A stretch of 64,000 bases of DNA from Strigops habroptila (taxonomy: Eukaryota > Chordata > Aves > Psittaciformes > Psittacidae), in NCBI RefSeq assembly GCF_004027225.2, contig NC_044282.2, forward strand, positions 62,113,725 through 62,177,724, written 5' to 3'. The notes beneath the pieces are model-generated. The model searched no databases and was not told where the DNA came from. It saw only the letters and a list, made by a program, of their open reading frames with translations. Below, piece by piece: positions 1 to 12,600 of the stretch. The position numbers and the translations under genes were made by a program. Every line of letters begins with the position of its first letter. The first letter of the stretch is position 1.

Positions 1-29
1 GCTTGAGTCACATCACCCCACACTATAGA

Positions 30-245
30 TCATGCATCGACTATAGCTGCAGGATCCATGCGGGAATGTAGCAAACCTTTTACTGGTACAAGCTCCTGTA
101 AGAACAAGAGCCTTTTCAGCTTCAACAGGTTTTTCTGCTGCTCTTCTGAGTTCATGGTGAAGGACACATCTCCACTGCAGCAGCTTGTGCTTGTTAGGAG
201 GAGAGGCTGATAAGCAGTGCGTACACAGAGCAATTTGTGGGTCAC
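30..245 (-). other. possible terminal exon or remnant, unrecognised
   Basis: On the minus strand an open stretch follows a possible acceptor (CTGCTGCAG near 180) and reads a lysine/leucine-rich peptide that includes SEEQQKNLLKLKRLL, then stops at about 30. It could be the last exon of a gene lying mainly elsewhere, or chance. No family was recognised, and no polyadenylation signal can be checked because the window begins here. Confidence 0.15.
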
Positions 246-397
246 TGTGTTTAATAGCCATTCGTGGAATTCTTTTTCACTTTTTTTCCAGTGTTCTGTT
301 TAAGCAAATTGACTATCAATGCCTACAGCATCCCTTGATTGGCCCATCTCCCTGCTCTGTAAATAAATGCCTCACTTTTCATTACAGCAGCAGTGCA

Positions 398-721
398 CCT
401 ACAAGAAATGTTGAGAGGCTTTTTGCAAGAGCCTGTAGGGACAAGACAAGGGGGAATGGCTTTAACTTGACAGAGGGGAGATTGAGATGAGATCTTGGGA
501 AGAAGTTCTTCCCTGTGAGGGTGGTGAGGCCCTGGCACAGGTTGCCCAGAGAAGCTGTGGCTGCCCCATCCCTGGCAGTGTTGAAGGCCAGGTTGGACGG
601 GGCTTGGAGCAACCTGGTCTAGTGGAAGGTGTCCCTGCCCATGGCAGGGGGTTGGAACTGAATGAGCCTTAAGGTCCCTTCCAACCCAAACCAGTCTGCA
701 ATTCTATGATAATTCTATGAT
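398..721 (+). repeat. CR1 LINE fragment (3' end)
   Basis: This is the 3' end of a plus-strand CR1 element: the CR1-typical run with CCCTGTGAGGGTGGTGAGG, CCATCCCTGGCAGTG and GGAAGGTGTCCCTGCCC, ending in repeated ATTCTATGA units. It is 5' truncated, as is usual for CR1. Confidence 0.93.
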
Positions 722-3700
722 TTTAAATGGCACAAGTGTTTGAAAGGATGCTCGCCTTACTTAGCGGCTCCTGATTATCCTTCATGACCCTGGTTTCCCT
801 TAGAAATGATGCACAACTTGCACTAGGACAGGGTGTGCGGCACTAATTTTGTGCCAAGGAGAGTGTGATGGGGACCCAGAGCATTAGGATGCTTGGCTGG
901 AATGGAAGAGCTTGAGTGGCCATGGAGCAATGCCTGAGGATGCTCCCAGGGAGCATCTGGTCTTGCTGATGATGTAGCTGGTGGTCCAGCCCCACAGAGG
1001 GACACGCCTCCTGCTGAAAGCAGCTCCTTGGGTCCTTGCCACCCCTCTAAGGACATGGAGGTCCCCTGGGATGTGGCTCCTTCTTTGGTGACAGCAGAGC
1101 CAGCCCAGACCATGGGTTGGGAGGAGCTGCCTGGCTATCAGCTGACTAAAAGTGCCAGGGATAAATCCTGCCATCCCTCTGGGGCCAGGAAGGGATCATC
1201 CTCTCCTGCCTGGCATGGGTGTGCACAGGCCACAGGCTTAGCCTAAGGCAGAACCATCCCCAGAGCAACAGGAGAGGTGGGGTCAGGGACCCAAAATTGC
1301 CCAATTCAGCATTTTCTTTCCTCATTCATGGACCCTTTCTGATCTTTTTGAGCCAGTTATACACACGCAGACACACACACATGCATTTGCGCACCCAGAG
1401 CCAAATCCCTGATTATTGCCTGTGCCCCTAAGAGGGATTACAGCTTCTTAGGTGGGGGAGGCGGCTTTTGGCAGGGTTTAGGAGCCCATCAAGGCCTTCA
1501 TCCCTGCAATCCAGAGCTCCTGCTGCATTTGGGGTCCCGTGGGAGAAAAACTGCACCCAGCCCCTTCAGCACTCAGCTGTGTCCTGTTTTCCTCCTCTCT
1601 GCAACTTCAACCCTCTTTAAATCACACATTGAAACTGCAGTAGGGAAGAGAGGATTTGGGAAGCTGCAGGGAGCCAAGACAGGAGCTTGCCCCTTCAAGA
1701 CACTGCCTCTGTCCAGGGCTGGTGCTCTCAAGCAGGATTAAGGGTGAAGGCGCTTAGCAAAGCTGCTGGGCAGAGCCAGATCCCTGCAAGATTCCAAAGC
1801 AGCCCTGAGATCTGTGATGCCTTCCTGGGCACAAAGCAGCTCCCCAGCTCCAAGCTGGACACTAAATCTATATCCAATGGAACCACCCCTTCCCTGTTCC
1901 CTCCCTGGGCAGGGCATCCCAGGGCAGTTTTCCATCCAGGGCTTGGGGCTGGTCAGAAAGTGTGATGATATTTGTGCAGTGTGATCCCTCGCAGCAGAGC
2001 AGCACTGAGGTTTTAGTCTCATTTTGGGGTTCCCTGGTCTTCAGGAGCCTCTGAACTGCCTTTTACTGCTAGTTACTTTATAGCAAATCACTGATTATTG
2101 GTGTTAGTGGTGGGACCTACTTCAGCTCGTTGCAATCCTGAGACAGTGCGTGGATAGGGTTAGGTTAGTTTGTCCTTTCTTTCAAGGCAGGGTCAGGGAT
2201 GGAGAATTATCTAGGGATACCTGGAGGGACTCTCGTCACTCCATTGGGCAGGAATGAGAAATGGAGAAGTATTGCATTTTTTGACATTTCTCCCTCAAAG
2301 AGACACCACATGAGAGCCAGCAGATTGTTTGCACACCAAGGGCACATAAACTGTTGAAGGCTGGCCACAGGCTCATTGAGCAGAGGTGAGACCTGGGCAA
2401 TAGTGATGAGGGCCTTGTCTCCTCCAGAAACTACAGCGAGGAGCAAATGGAGTGATGGCATTGCAAGAAAAGAAGTTGCATGCCCATGGAAATGTGCATT
2501 CCTGCATTTGGAAGGAAGCAGAAGAAGATGTGTTTGTGGCAGGAGACCATGGAGGTGCATGGGCTTCCTGGCTCTGCTCAATATATCATGTTGGGGATGA
2601 GAAGGCTACTCACTGGGACATTTGAAAACCACCAGTGTGGTGTAATCAGCATCTATAACCTGGAAAAGAGTTTGCCAACAGATACCCGGCGCTCTTGTTG
2701 TTGGCTTCAATTAATCCTGGACCACTGAAGGAGTTGTGGCTGATGTCCCCCCAAAGAGCGGAGAAGGAAGCCAAAGACAAGCAGACCAAAGGCTGAGCAC
2801 TCAACCTTGAGTCTTTCAGAGCCGTTATCTATTAACATCACCCAGGCTCTCTCATTGAATTTCCTCCCCCTTTTTCCTCCCCTCCTCACTAAATGCTCCC
2901 CAAACAACTCAGACATCAATGGAAGGCAGAAGAAATGGCTGTGCTTTGTCTCCCTGAAGAGGCAGCTTTGCATCAAGCCCTGTCAGGGCAGCGGCTGGGA
3001 GCGGAGCCGCCAGCGGGGACCATTTTCACATCTCCCTTTGTGGAGGAGCAGCCTTGACTGAAACAGCACTCGAGGGGCATTGAATGAAATGTACGTTCAC
3101 CTCTTCCATGTGGCATTCGGCGTCGTCTCCGCCTCTGACGCTAATGATCCGGATGAGGGTTGGCTTTTTCGTGTTTTTCCAAGAATAATGAGGAAAAGAA
3201 AATGAAAGGGAAAGGAGCTCGGAGGAGGGGAGGTCAGATCCATTTAGGAGCCCAAATATTTATGGGGAGAGTGCCTCCTGAGTGGCCACACAAAGGGCCT
3301 GGCTGTACCTGGCTCCATCCCTCCTCCACCTCCTCTCCCCCACCACCTCCGGCCATGAAAAGGGGGAACCAGTGCTGTAGGGCCTCCGTGAAAGATGAGG
3401 ATAATGGATTTCATTATAGACAAGTATGTTAAATGTCTGTCCACTCATGTGCAATAAAGGGAAGATGGTCTTTAGCTAATTGTGCTGGAGGAGCTCTTGG
3501 CTGGGATTCAAGAGGGAGATGTTCCCCTGGGTCCCCTGCCCTGATACCCCCTCATGCCACCCCATAAAGAGCAGTCTGTGGGGTGCAATTCATCTTATCA
3601 TCATTTTGGTGTCTACCATTGCATCTTTTTTCTCTCCGCTGTCTGTGGGGTGGCTCAGGACAAGCCTGAGGGTAAAAGTCTGGCCAGAGGCAAAACTCTT

Positions 3701-5075
3701 GTGGTGGTGAGTTGGGTTTGCTGGTGCAGCGGTGGAATCCAGCCCAAAGAGACATGCCAGTATGGAAAGGTCTCCACACCCATCATGTCCAGATGGACCA
3801 CCACTTCTCCCTTCTGTGAAATGACCTCTTTTGTTTTCCCTTGCCCCTAGCCCCATTTTCCCATTCTCTGCCCATGGTGTGCCTTCACATAGCACTTCTC
3901 TTGCTGTCCCTCATGGCAGAGCTTTGCAGGCTGATCTCCAGGTCCCATTCCCCACTGTTCTACAGCTCCTGCCAGCTCCAGGGAGGATGCTTCAGCCTTA
4001 TTTTTCCCTCTCACAAGTTGAAGCCATGCTTGAAAAGGAGCAGAGGGTGGCTTGGCTGGAGGCAGCATGTGCAAAGAGGTGTGACTTTTAGAGGAATCCA
4101 GGTCCCTGCCCCAGCAAGATGAGTGTCCTCAGGATGTCTTCCCATCCGGGGGGAGCTGGAGCAATCTGCTCCCTGCCTGGGCTGGTTGCTCTCCGTTAGT
4201 GTGCGTGACTGGGGCAGGTTCTGCTTGCACAGAGGACTTGCTGCTGGGGTCCTTCTTCTCCAAGCACCCGGGGTGGTGGATACAGACACACAGAGGCTTA
4301 CTGTGACAGAGAAAATCAGCCTAAGGTGCAGCGACATGTCCTGAGCTGGCAGGACTCAAAGGCAGCACATTCCCCCTGCTCTGCTCCAACCAAGTCCCTG
4401 CGAAGACAAAGACAAGAAATAAAACCCCTTCACCTAAAATTGTTACACCCTGAAAGCAAAGCCAGGAGCTGGCTGTGGACTGGCAATCCAGCTGGGCTTT
4501 TAGTTTGTCTGCCTAACCCTAGAGATAAACTTGGACTTCATCCTTTCACAGGGAAAGAGACTGGACCCTCCAGGCTGGATCCATGCATGGGAAAGTCAGG
4601 ACAGGACACGGCCCCACCATGGCATGTAGGGTTGGGATGCTTGGGTGTCATGCAAGCTGTGTCCTCCCTTTATCACCCTTATCACAGACAGACCCACAGC
4701 CTCCTTCCAGCCTTGCTGGGGGCCACTGGTGGTGCAGGAGGGTCCTGTCGGTGGAGGTGACAGGTCCTTCAATGGACAATCACATGGCCATCTGGAACAG
4801 CTGCTGGAGCACCAGTGAGGTCCAGCACCTCTCCAAACCACCTGAGCAGACGTTTGCTAACGAAGCTCCCCTTTTCCAGCCAGTTCCCCTGTTCTTAGAT
4901 GCCTCCTGAGCTGGTTACAGTATCCCCTTTATGGAAATCCATCTGGGAACATCATTCGAAAATTCTTTACGTTAAGGGAAGAAAACCCAACAGCCAACGG
5001 TTTTGTCCAGTATGGAAACCTCTGGTTTCAGCTCACATTCCTATGTATGATTATCATATGTAGTTAAGCAAGCCT
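722..5075. other. non-coding flank, no gene recognised
   Basis: Only short chance reading frames appear on either strand, none with splice signals and a recognisable peptide. A short CA-rich tract lies at 1362-1382. The AT-moderate stretch at 2.8-3.45 kb is unlike the GC-rich repeats nearby and could be a conserved non-coding element, but this cannot be judged from one sequence. Confidence 0.5.
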
Positions 5076-5139
5076 GTTGACAGATGATCTTAAGGTCCTT
5101 TCCAACCCTAACTATTCTATGATTCTATGATTCTATGAT
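5076..5139 (+). repeat. CR1 LINE tail
   Basis: Only the last ~60 bases of a plus-strand CR1 element are present: the AAGGTCCTTTCCAACC block followed by three ATTCTATG units. Confidence 0.85.
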
Positions 5140-6540
5140 CACTCCCTTGCAAAAACAAAGAGGAAGCCCTGGGCTAGTGAATAAGTGATGTCTCTTCCCT
5201 GCCGTGAGCCCCCATCCATGGCCAGATTGGGAAGCTTTCTCTCTGAAACTGCTGAGATGGAGCAGGTAACCCCACACTGGATGAACCTGCCCCCTCCCCA
5301 GAACCCATTCCCAGGTGGAACAGGAGGGTTCTAGGCAAGGGAGAGCCATGCCCTCCTGCCAAGGAACCAGCTTATTCCCCCATACGCTGATAAGGTCACG
5401 CCAGGACCTGTGCTCCTCCCTCCTGTGTGTCATCAGAGACCAGCGGCTCTCTTGGCCCTATTTATAGTGCGGTGATAGGATCAGGGGGAATAAGCATTTA
5501 GTGCCCCCTAAATCACACCACGCTCCCCATGGCCAGACATTGCTAGCTGCTCTTTTGTCATCGGAGAGCCTGGCCAGGACTTCTGAAGGTATACTGGGAG
5601 CTGGGTGCCTCTTGCTGGGGGTTTGGGTGCTGCTGGGGGGCTATGACATTCCTCACAATTCCCTGTCCTTGCCACAGTGGGATGGGGATGGCTTTTGATT
5701 GGGAGAAACCTTGGGAGCAGACCCAGAGCACGATACGTAGCTGGGAGTCCCTGTGTCGGGCAAGGATCAGAGGGCAGGTTTGGCTGCAAGGAGAGCCCGA
5801 TTTCTCTGGATAAAAGGGACAAAGTAATGTATTTGTATCTCCTGGATGGTGGCCAGGCCACCATCCCCCCATCCCCCTTGGACCCAGCTCACAGCCAGGG
5901 TCCATCCAGACTGCCCTGGGGATGGGTGGTTGGGAGTCTAACCCTGTCCAGGGGTGGTCTGGGCTTCCCATGTAGATGGCCACCATTCACTTGATAACTG
6001 CATTAATGTCATATCTGCCAAGAAAAAGTGATGCACAGGGACATGGAGAGGGCCCCAAATCTGTGCCCTGTGCCCCTGGGCTGTGGGGATGGCTGGAGGG
6101 TGCCAGGGAAGGTGGGGGGACCTGTCAGTTTGCTGCAGGTGGGCAGCATGGTGAGGAGGATTGGTTGCTTATCCTTCCTGTCCATCACCTGTCTCCTTGC
6201 TTTGGTTCCCATTTCAGGGAGCAGCGGCATAGCGGGATGCCCTGTCTGTGAGAGCCAGCTCCTTCCCACGCATGGTTCTGCATGGGCAGTAAGCCTTTCC
6301 CGAAGGGCTGACCATCCCCAGCCAGACCTCAACACCCTCCAAGCCAACTGGCAGCTCTGCACAAAGCCTACGAAGCTGGTGGAGCCTGGCCAGGAGAGTG
6401 GAGTAACTCCCATTAGAACTGGTCCCAGCTTGGCGGCCACCGGCTGACACTGGGGAGGATGCTCTATGGGGACGGACAGGTCCTTTCTCTGCAGTCCTTG
6501 ACAGGAGCTCTGGGATCCCTCCTGATTCCCATATAGCTGC
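5140..6540. other. non-coding 5' flank of the fibrinogen-like gene
   Basis: No supported exon was seen. The stretch lies upstream of the secreted-protein gene and may hold its promoter and any untranslated first exon. I could not identify a TATA box or a confident upstream exon. Confidence 0.4.
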
Positions 6541-6666
6541 AACCTCACCCTCTACCTCTTGGGAGAAGACCTGATGTTATGCCCTGGGGACTGCCACCAT
6601 ACTCCCCAACACTGTTTGATGATGAGACACATTGGGTCACCCATGGGGCCCATCCTCCCCTGCCTG

Positions 6667-9600
6667 ATGGAGGTCCGTCCCAGCAAGAGCTCTGCCAGGG
6701 CAGCTTTGCTATCCCTCGTCCTTGTGGCCACGCTGGGCAGCCCCTCGCTGCAGAAATCCCTGCCCGTGGCATACAGAGACCACGAGGGTCCCCGGGATGG
6801 CATGGGCCTGATCCAGTGCGGGGAGTACAGCAACCAGGTGCTGCCCAATGGCCGCTGTAAGATCGTGGCCACGCTGCCGCAGGGGGATGAGCAGCGGTGC
6901 CCGGATTTGTTCCGTTGCACCGATGAGGTGTCCTACTGGCTCCATGAGAATGAGGAGCGCAAGCAGCAGATCTTGGAGCTGCGGAAGCTGATTTCAGAGC
7001 TTCAGGAGGAGCTGAGGAACCACCGGCACGGCATCAAAGCCCTTGAGCTCCAGGTAAAGGGCTGCCCTTTGCAGACCCCATCGCTGCAGGTCCCTCCCCA
7101 TGGTCCCTTCCAGCTCCCAGCAGCTTGCAGGGGTAGGACACCCAGTGAAGCATATGATGGTGTTCTGACCACAGGCTGGGTTATCTGTTAAACCCCAGCT
7201 GCTCCTGGCTCAGGAGCCTTCCAGGGCTGACCTTTCTTAACATCAGCTGCAAAACCTTCAGTGTTTTATCTGTGCTATCTCTGCCCCCTTCAAGTCTGCC
7301 TTGGAGGGGTTGCTGATCCATCCCATTGCCCATAACAGTATCCCAGATTAGACGTGGAGTTTCAGGCAGCTGGTGAAGGATTGCATCTCAGATGGCAACA
7401 GCTGAGCAGGAGAAGCCCTAACCTACAGCCCATGGTACCCTTCCCGCCATGTTCTTTCTGGGGCTCATCCCAGCCCAGCTCCATTCACCAGCCCCACAGC
7501 CTAAGGTTAAGGATCCTGACAACACCTCTGACTGTTGTTACATTTAAGAAATGGGAAGAACAAGGGCTGTCTCCAGCCCGGGGGGTGACACATGGCCTCG
7601 GCCGTCTTGGTTTTGTGCACAAGATACAGGAGGAAAATCTTTCACCATGGGAACAATCAGTCATTGGAATAATCTCCCCAGGGAAGTGGTTAAGATTTGG
7701 CTGGACAGGATGCTGGGGCATCTAGTCTAGGTCATGCTTTGCCTGCAAAGGTTGGACCAGATGATCTTTGAGGTCCCCTCCAATCTGGGATTCTATGATG
7801 CTATAATTCTATGACAAGCTACTCTTGAGGTTGCTGGAGTGTGCCAAGCTGTGCGAACCGCACAAGGAAGCAGCTCTGAAGGAGATATGTCTGCTGTGGG
7901 GGGCTGCTGGGCTCCTCACCAGCAGAGGAGAGCAGAGGGATGCAGGATGTACCCAGGTATCCTGGAGCAGCCAGGTCCAAGGTCCTACCTGAAGGTCTCC
8001 AAGTGGTTCATACCTGGGGGACAGTACCAGCAACATCTGCACCACCAAGATGCTGCCACACTCAGAAAGGGGACATCGTCTGAGATCATCTTTATAGTGT
8101 TTCAGACTTTGACTGGAAAAGGCTACAAGCAACTGGATCCAGCTTGGAAAGTGTCCCTGTTTTCTGCAGGGGGGTGGGCTGAAGACCTCCAGCCATTCCT
8201 TCCAAGCTCAGTTTTTTGCCATGAGTCTAAAAAAACAAAGGGACGGGAGGCCCAGAATCATAGAATCACAGAATGGTTTGGGTCAGAAGGGACCTTAAAG
8301 ATCATCTAGTTTCAACCCCCTGCCATAGGCAGGGACACCTTCCACTAGACCAGGTTGCTCAAAGCCCAAGAAGAAGGAAGGAAGGAAGAAGGATCGGGGC
8401 AGTTTAGCCGATGGGAATGAGTGTTTTGTCACCCTCCAAGCACTGGATGGTAGGGGAAACAAGAAGCAGAGTTGCATGCTGCACAGGGAGTTGTAGCTGA
8501 ATGGAGTAACTCAGAGGCAATAACAGAGCTGCTCACCTCTGCTCCCCTCTGGTGTAGGGATTCTCCCATAAGGAGTTTTCATGCTGTGTTGGTCTGGCCA
8601 CTTCCCAACGCCTTGCCCAGCCTGGGAAGCTGCTTTCCTCCTTCATCCCTGCATCTCCACTGCTGTGTCAGCCTGGGCAGGTCTCCTCCACCTCCGTTCC
8701 TCCCTCCCAGGAGCTGTTGCTCCTTTAATCCACCTTCATCAATCAGCCTGTGGCTGCTGCTGCTTGGTCTCCCTGGGGATTGCCATCAGTATATCTCTGG
8801 GAGCTCAGCGTGGGCTTGTCTGTCCAAGTGGAGACATCCTTCTGAGCTCAGCATCCCTTTCTGAGCTGAGTGAGAGCAACAGGCTCTTCCAGGTCACAGC
8901 TCCTTTCGGGCTTATGGGGACACCCAAATTGGGTCAGGCTGTTGCCTCCATCTCTACCGTGCTTCCCTCCTTTCAGTGAAATACAGAGAGCATAGGGAAG
9001 CCCCTCACCCAGCCCTCCCTGTGCGTTTCCAGTCCTATTTATTGCATTTGCACAGCTGAGGTATGCACAGAACAGGACCGTGTGGTGCAAAACCACAGCC
9101 CCAGTCCCACCAGTGCAGAGGGATGCAGGGAAGGGAGCAGTACCAGGTCGTTGTCGAGGTGGTCTGGCTGTGCTGGCTTTAATCAGCAGCAGGAATAAAG
9201 AAAAGGTATCAGCTGTGGAGGAGGGGGCTGTCTGGGAGAACACATCATGGGGTTTATTCGGAGAGCTGATGTGTGGGTGAAGGGAGCTGAAAGGAGCCTG
9301 TATCAGTCACAGCTCACAGAGCAGGTCAGGGGGGGACATGGCTGATTTATGGTAGAGCTGCAGACATTGCAGTCCTGAGAAAGAAAGCACTGTGGTGTTG
9401 CATGCTGTAATTCCCACTTCCCTGCCCACCTAGCTGCTCTGGATTTCAGGATACAGGTAGGCTGGATGGGCTTTCAGCAGAGCCACACAGGTGATGCTTA
9501 ACCAGTGTTCGGAAGGATGTTATTGAGTTTCTGTTAGTTATTGGTACAATAACCCACCAGTGGTGATGCCATCTCCTGGGAACAGCAAGATGAGATGTGT

Positions 9601-12600
9601 CCTGGTAGGAATGGGGACCGAGGTGTGAGCTGGGTCCTGGGAGCTGCTGGAAGGGAAGAAAACATACTCAGGTCGCGCAAACCCTCCTAGTGGAAGGAAA
9701 TCCCAGTCCCTCAGCAGCCCCACAGCAGTTTTGCAGGTAGGGATGAGTCAAGTGCTGAACCTCTGTGTCCCCAGGGATATTTAATAAGTTGCATGCTTGC
9801 ATGGACACCTAAAAATCCAGATTTGCCCTTCATGCTGCGACAGGGAGGTGAGAAAATAAACTCATTTATTTCCAGGGGCTTGGGGTGGTTTGTGAGCTCA
9901 ATCCAGGCAGTGACACTGAGTGGGTGATGGAGAAGGAGGTGACCGCATCAGGGGACAAGAAAGGACAGTGCTGGTGGAGAACCAGCATCCCTGCACTGCA
10001 GATGAGGGTCTGGGATTGCCAGACCCATACAGGAGGGGTTGGGGAGCACAGTGCAGAGCTGTTGCATTGCCCAGGGGAGGGAAGGGGAGTTCCGAGGCTG
10101 CTGTGGGATCTTGGAGGTGCTGTTTAAGGCCTGTTCTGCCATCTAATGGACAGGGAGCACTGAACAAGCCAGGCGAGTGTGCCTGCAGTGACTGTGGCTG
10201 GGGCATAGAATCGTAGAATTGTAGAACCACAGAATGGTTTAGGTTGGAAGGGACCTTAAAGATCATCCAGTTCCAACCCACTGCCACAGACAGGGACACC
10301 TTCCACTAGAGCAGGTTGCTCCAAGCCCCGTCCAACCTGGCCTTGAACACTGCCAGGGATGGGGCAGCCACAGCTTCTCTGGGCAACCTGTGCCAGGGCC
10401 TCACCACCCTCACAGGGAACAACTTCTTCCTCAGATCTCATCTCAATCTCCCCTCTGCCAGGTTAAAGCCATTCCCCCTTGTCCTGTCGCTACAGACCCT
10501 TGTCCAAAGCCCCTCTCCAGTTTTTTTGTCAGCCCCTTTAGGCACTGGAAGCTGCTCTAAGGTCTCCCTGGAGCCTTCTCTTCTCCAGGCTGAACAAGCC
10601 CAGCTCTCTCAGCCTGTCTCCATAGCAGAGCTGCTCCAGCCCTCAGAGCATCTTCGTGGCCTCCTCTGGACTCACTCCAACAGCTCCACATCCTTCTTAT
10701 GCTGGGGCCCCAGAGCTGGACACAGTATGAGCTGTGGGCTTCTCCAGCCAGCTTTTGCATATTTTACATACAATAAGAGACTGGTTGTCCTAAAAACAAG
10801 CAGCAAAAGGATCATGAAAGGTGTTGGGGTTCTGTATTACATCTGCTACTCGAATAGCATGGATGTCGTCATTGCTGTTTACTGGACACCAGCTGATGCC
10901 CGGAGAATAGGAGATGGCTCATCATGCAACATGTTGATAAGCTGTGGAGCTCCTTGCAATGTTGTAAAATATAACATGGTTCAAGGGGAGATTGGACAAC
11001 TTTTTGGAAGGAAAACCCAGCTGTGGTGCATTGCTAAACACTTCCATGTTCTTTCAGACCACATCCATGCTGCAACAGGTTGCAGACTGAGGGGTGTTTT
11101 GGAGAGGAATCCTATATGCTTGCCCTGTTCTTGCAGCCCTAGGCTTACCTGTACATGCCCTGCCTGCGCCAGAGCTTGGGAACATCAAGCTGCCAGTGGT
11201 TCCCACGGTGGGCTGGGGGCTGGTATGGGGCTGAGGATGAGGATGAGGGTGCAGGCACCATCCTTGGGATCCTTGGTCTCTATTAGTGCATGAAGCAAGT
11301 GCTCCTCTGCCCTCTTGCTCCCCTGCCTGTCCATCTTCATGGGGTCCTGGGGCCATGCCGGTCCCCAGGCATCTCCCCCATCCCACCTTTCTCCCTACCC
11401 GCAGCATGAGGAGGCATCCGGCCGGAACCACAGCCTGGCTCAGCGGGTGCAGGACCTGGAGCACCAGTACAGCGAGGCCAGCACCCTGCAGCACATCCAG
11501 GCCACGCTGCTGTACGACATGCAGGCACAGATTAACAACATTTCCGTCCTGACCGACTGGGCCTGGCGCAATCCCACCTGCCTGGGTCCTGCCGAGATGA
11601 GGCTGCAGGAGGAGATGCACCATCCAGGTGATGAGGAGCTGCTGGCCGGGATGGGATGGGATGGAATGCTTCACCCTTACAATCCTCTCTCAAGGGTGGT
11701 GAAGGAAAAGGCTGTGGGGAAACTGCTTCAAATCCCCTTTGCACTGGCCAGGAGTCTGATCTCACCCAACCTGCCTTCCCAAGGCAGCTAGGAGGGCTCC
11801 TCAGAGCAATGGACACCTCTGGGGATGGCTTCCATGCTGTCTAGGAGAGGGGTCCCTTCCCTCAGTGCCTCCTTTTTGTCTCCATGGATGGTGTGAGATG
11901 CCTGCAGGGACCAGCTTAGGCTGTGACAACCATGCTGGCATTGGTCCCACCATCACCCCACTGCAGTCAGCTGTGTGAGCCTTCCTCACAGAACCAGGGA
12001 CTGTTTTCCACCCAGAAAACCACACAAAACAAAGATTTAGGTTTTTCTTCCTTCAAAAATTTGCAGCATGAAATGAGGGTTTTAATGAAACTGCAACTTT
12101 GAAAAAAAACCCCACCTATTTTCTGTTGTTACTCACACACTCTTTTTTTAATGAATGCATTTAGATTTTTGCCAGGTTTTGGGTTGTTTTCCTTGTTAAT
12201 CCCTGAAATGTTCTATTTGTTTTTTAGCAAACATAGGAACTTTCAATTACAGGACTCAAGGTGCAGTTTGAATAAAACCCTATTTTCTGCCAAACAACCA
12301 ACCGCCATTAAAACATTTTGACCAGGGCCTGTTTTGACCAGGTGGGAAAGAAAGGATGGACAGCCTGGGCTCAGACTGAAAAGTTCTCTAGCCAATGTCA
12401 CTCTGACATCAGAGGGGTTCCCATGCCAACATTGAAGAAGGCCAGGGGCTAGCCAGGATCTGCAAAGCTCAGCCTTGAGGTGCTGGCAGGGAAACTGAGT
12501 TGCTTTTGCAACCTGTTTGGGTCCCTGGGTCCATGGCAAGGGGATGGTGGTCTATGAGAAGACAAGACTAGATGAGCCAGTCTGGTCCCCATGCCCCAAA

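Noticed and set aside
10316-11293. 325-codon plus-strand open frame
   Set aside because: Its first half is the antisense of a CR1 fragment and the rest is intron sequence without splice logic.
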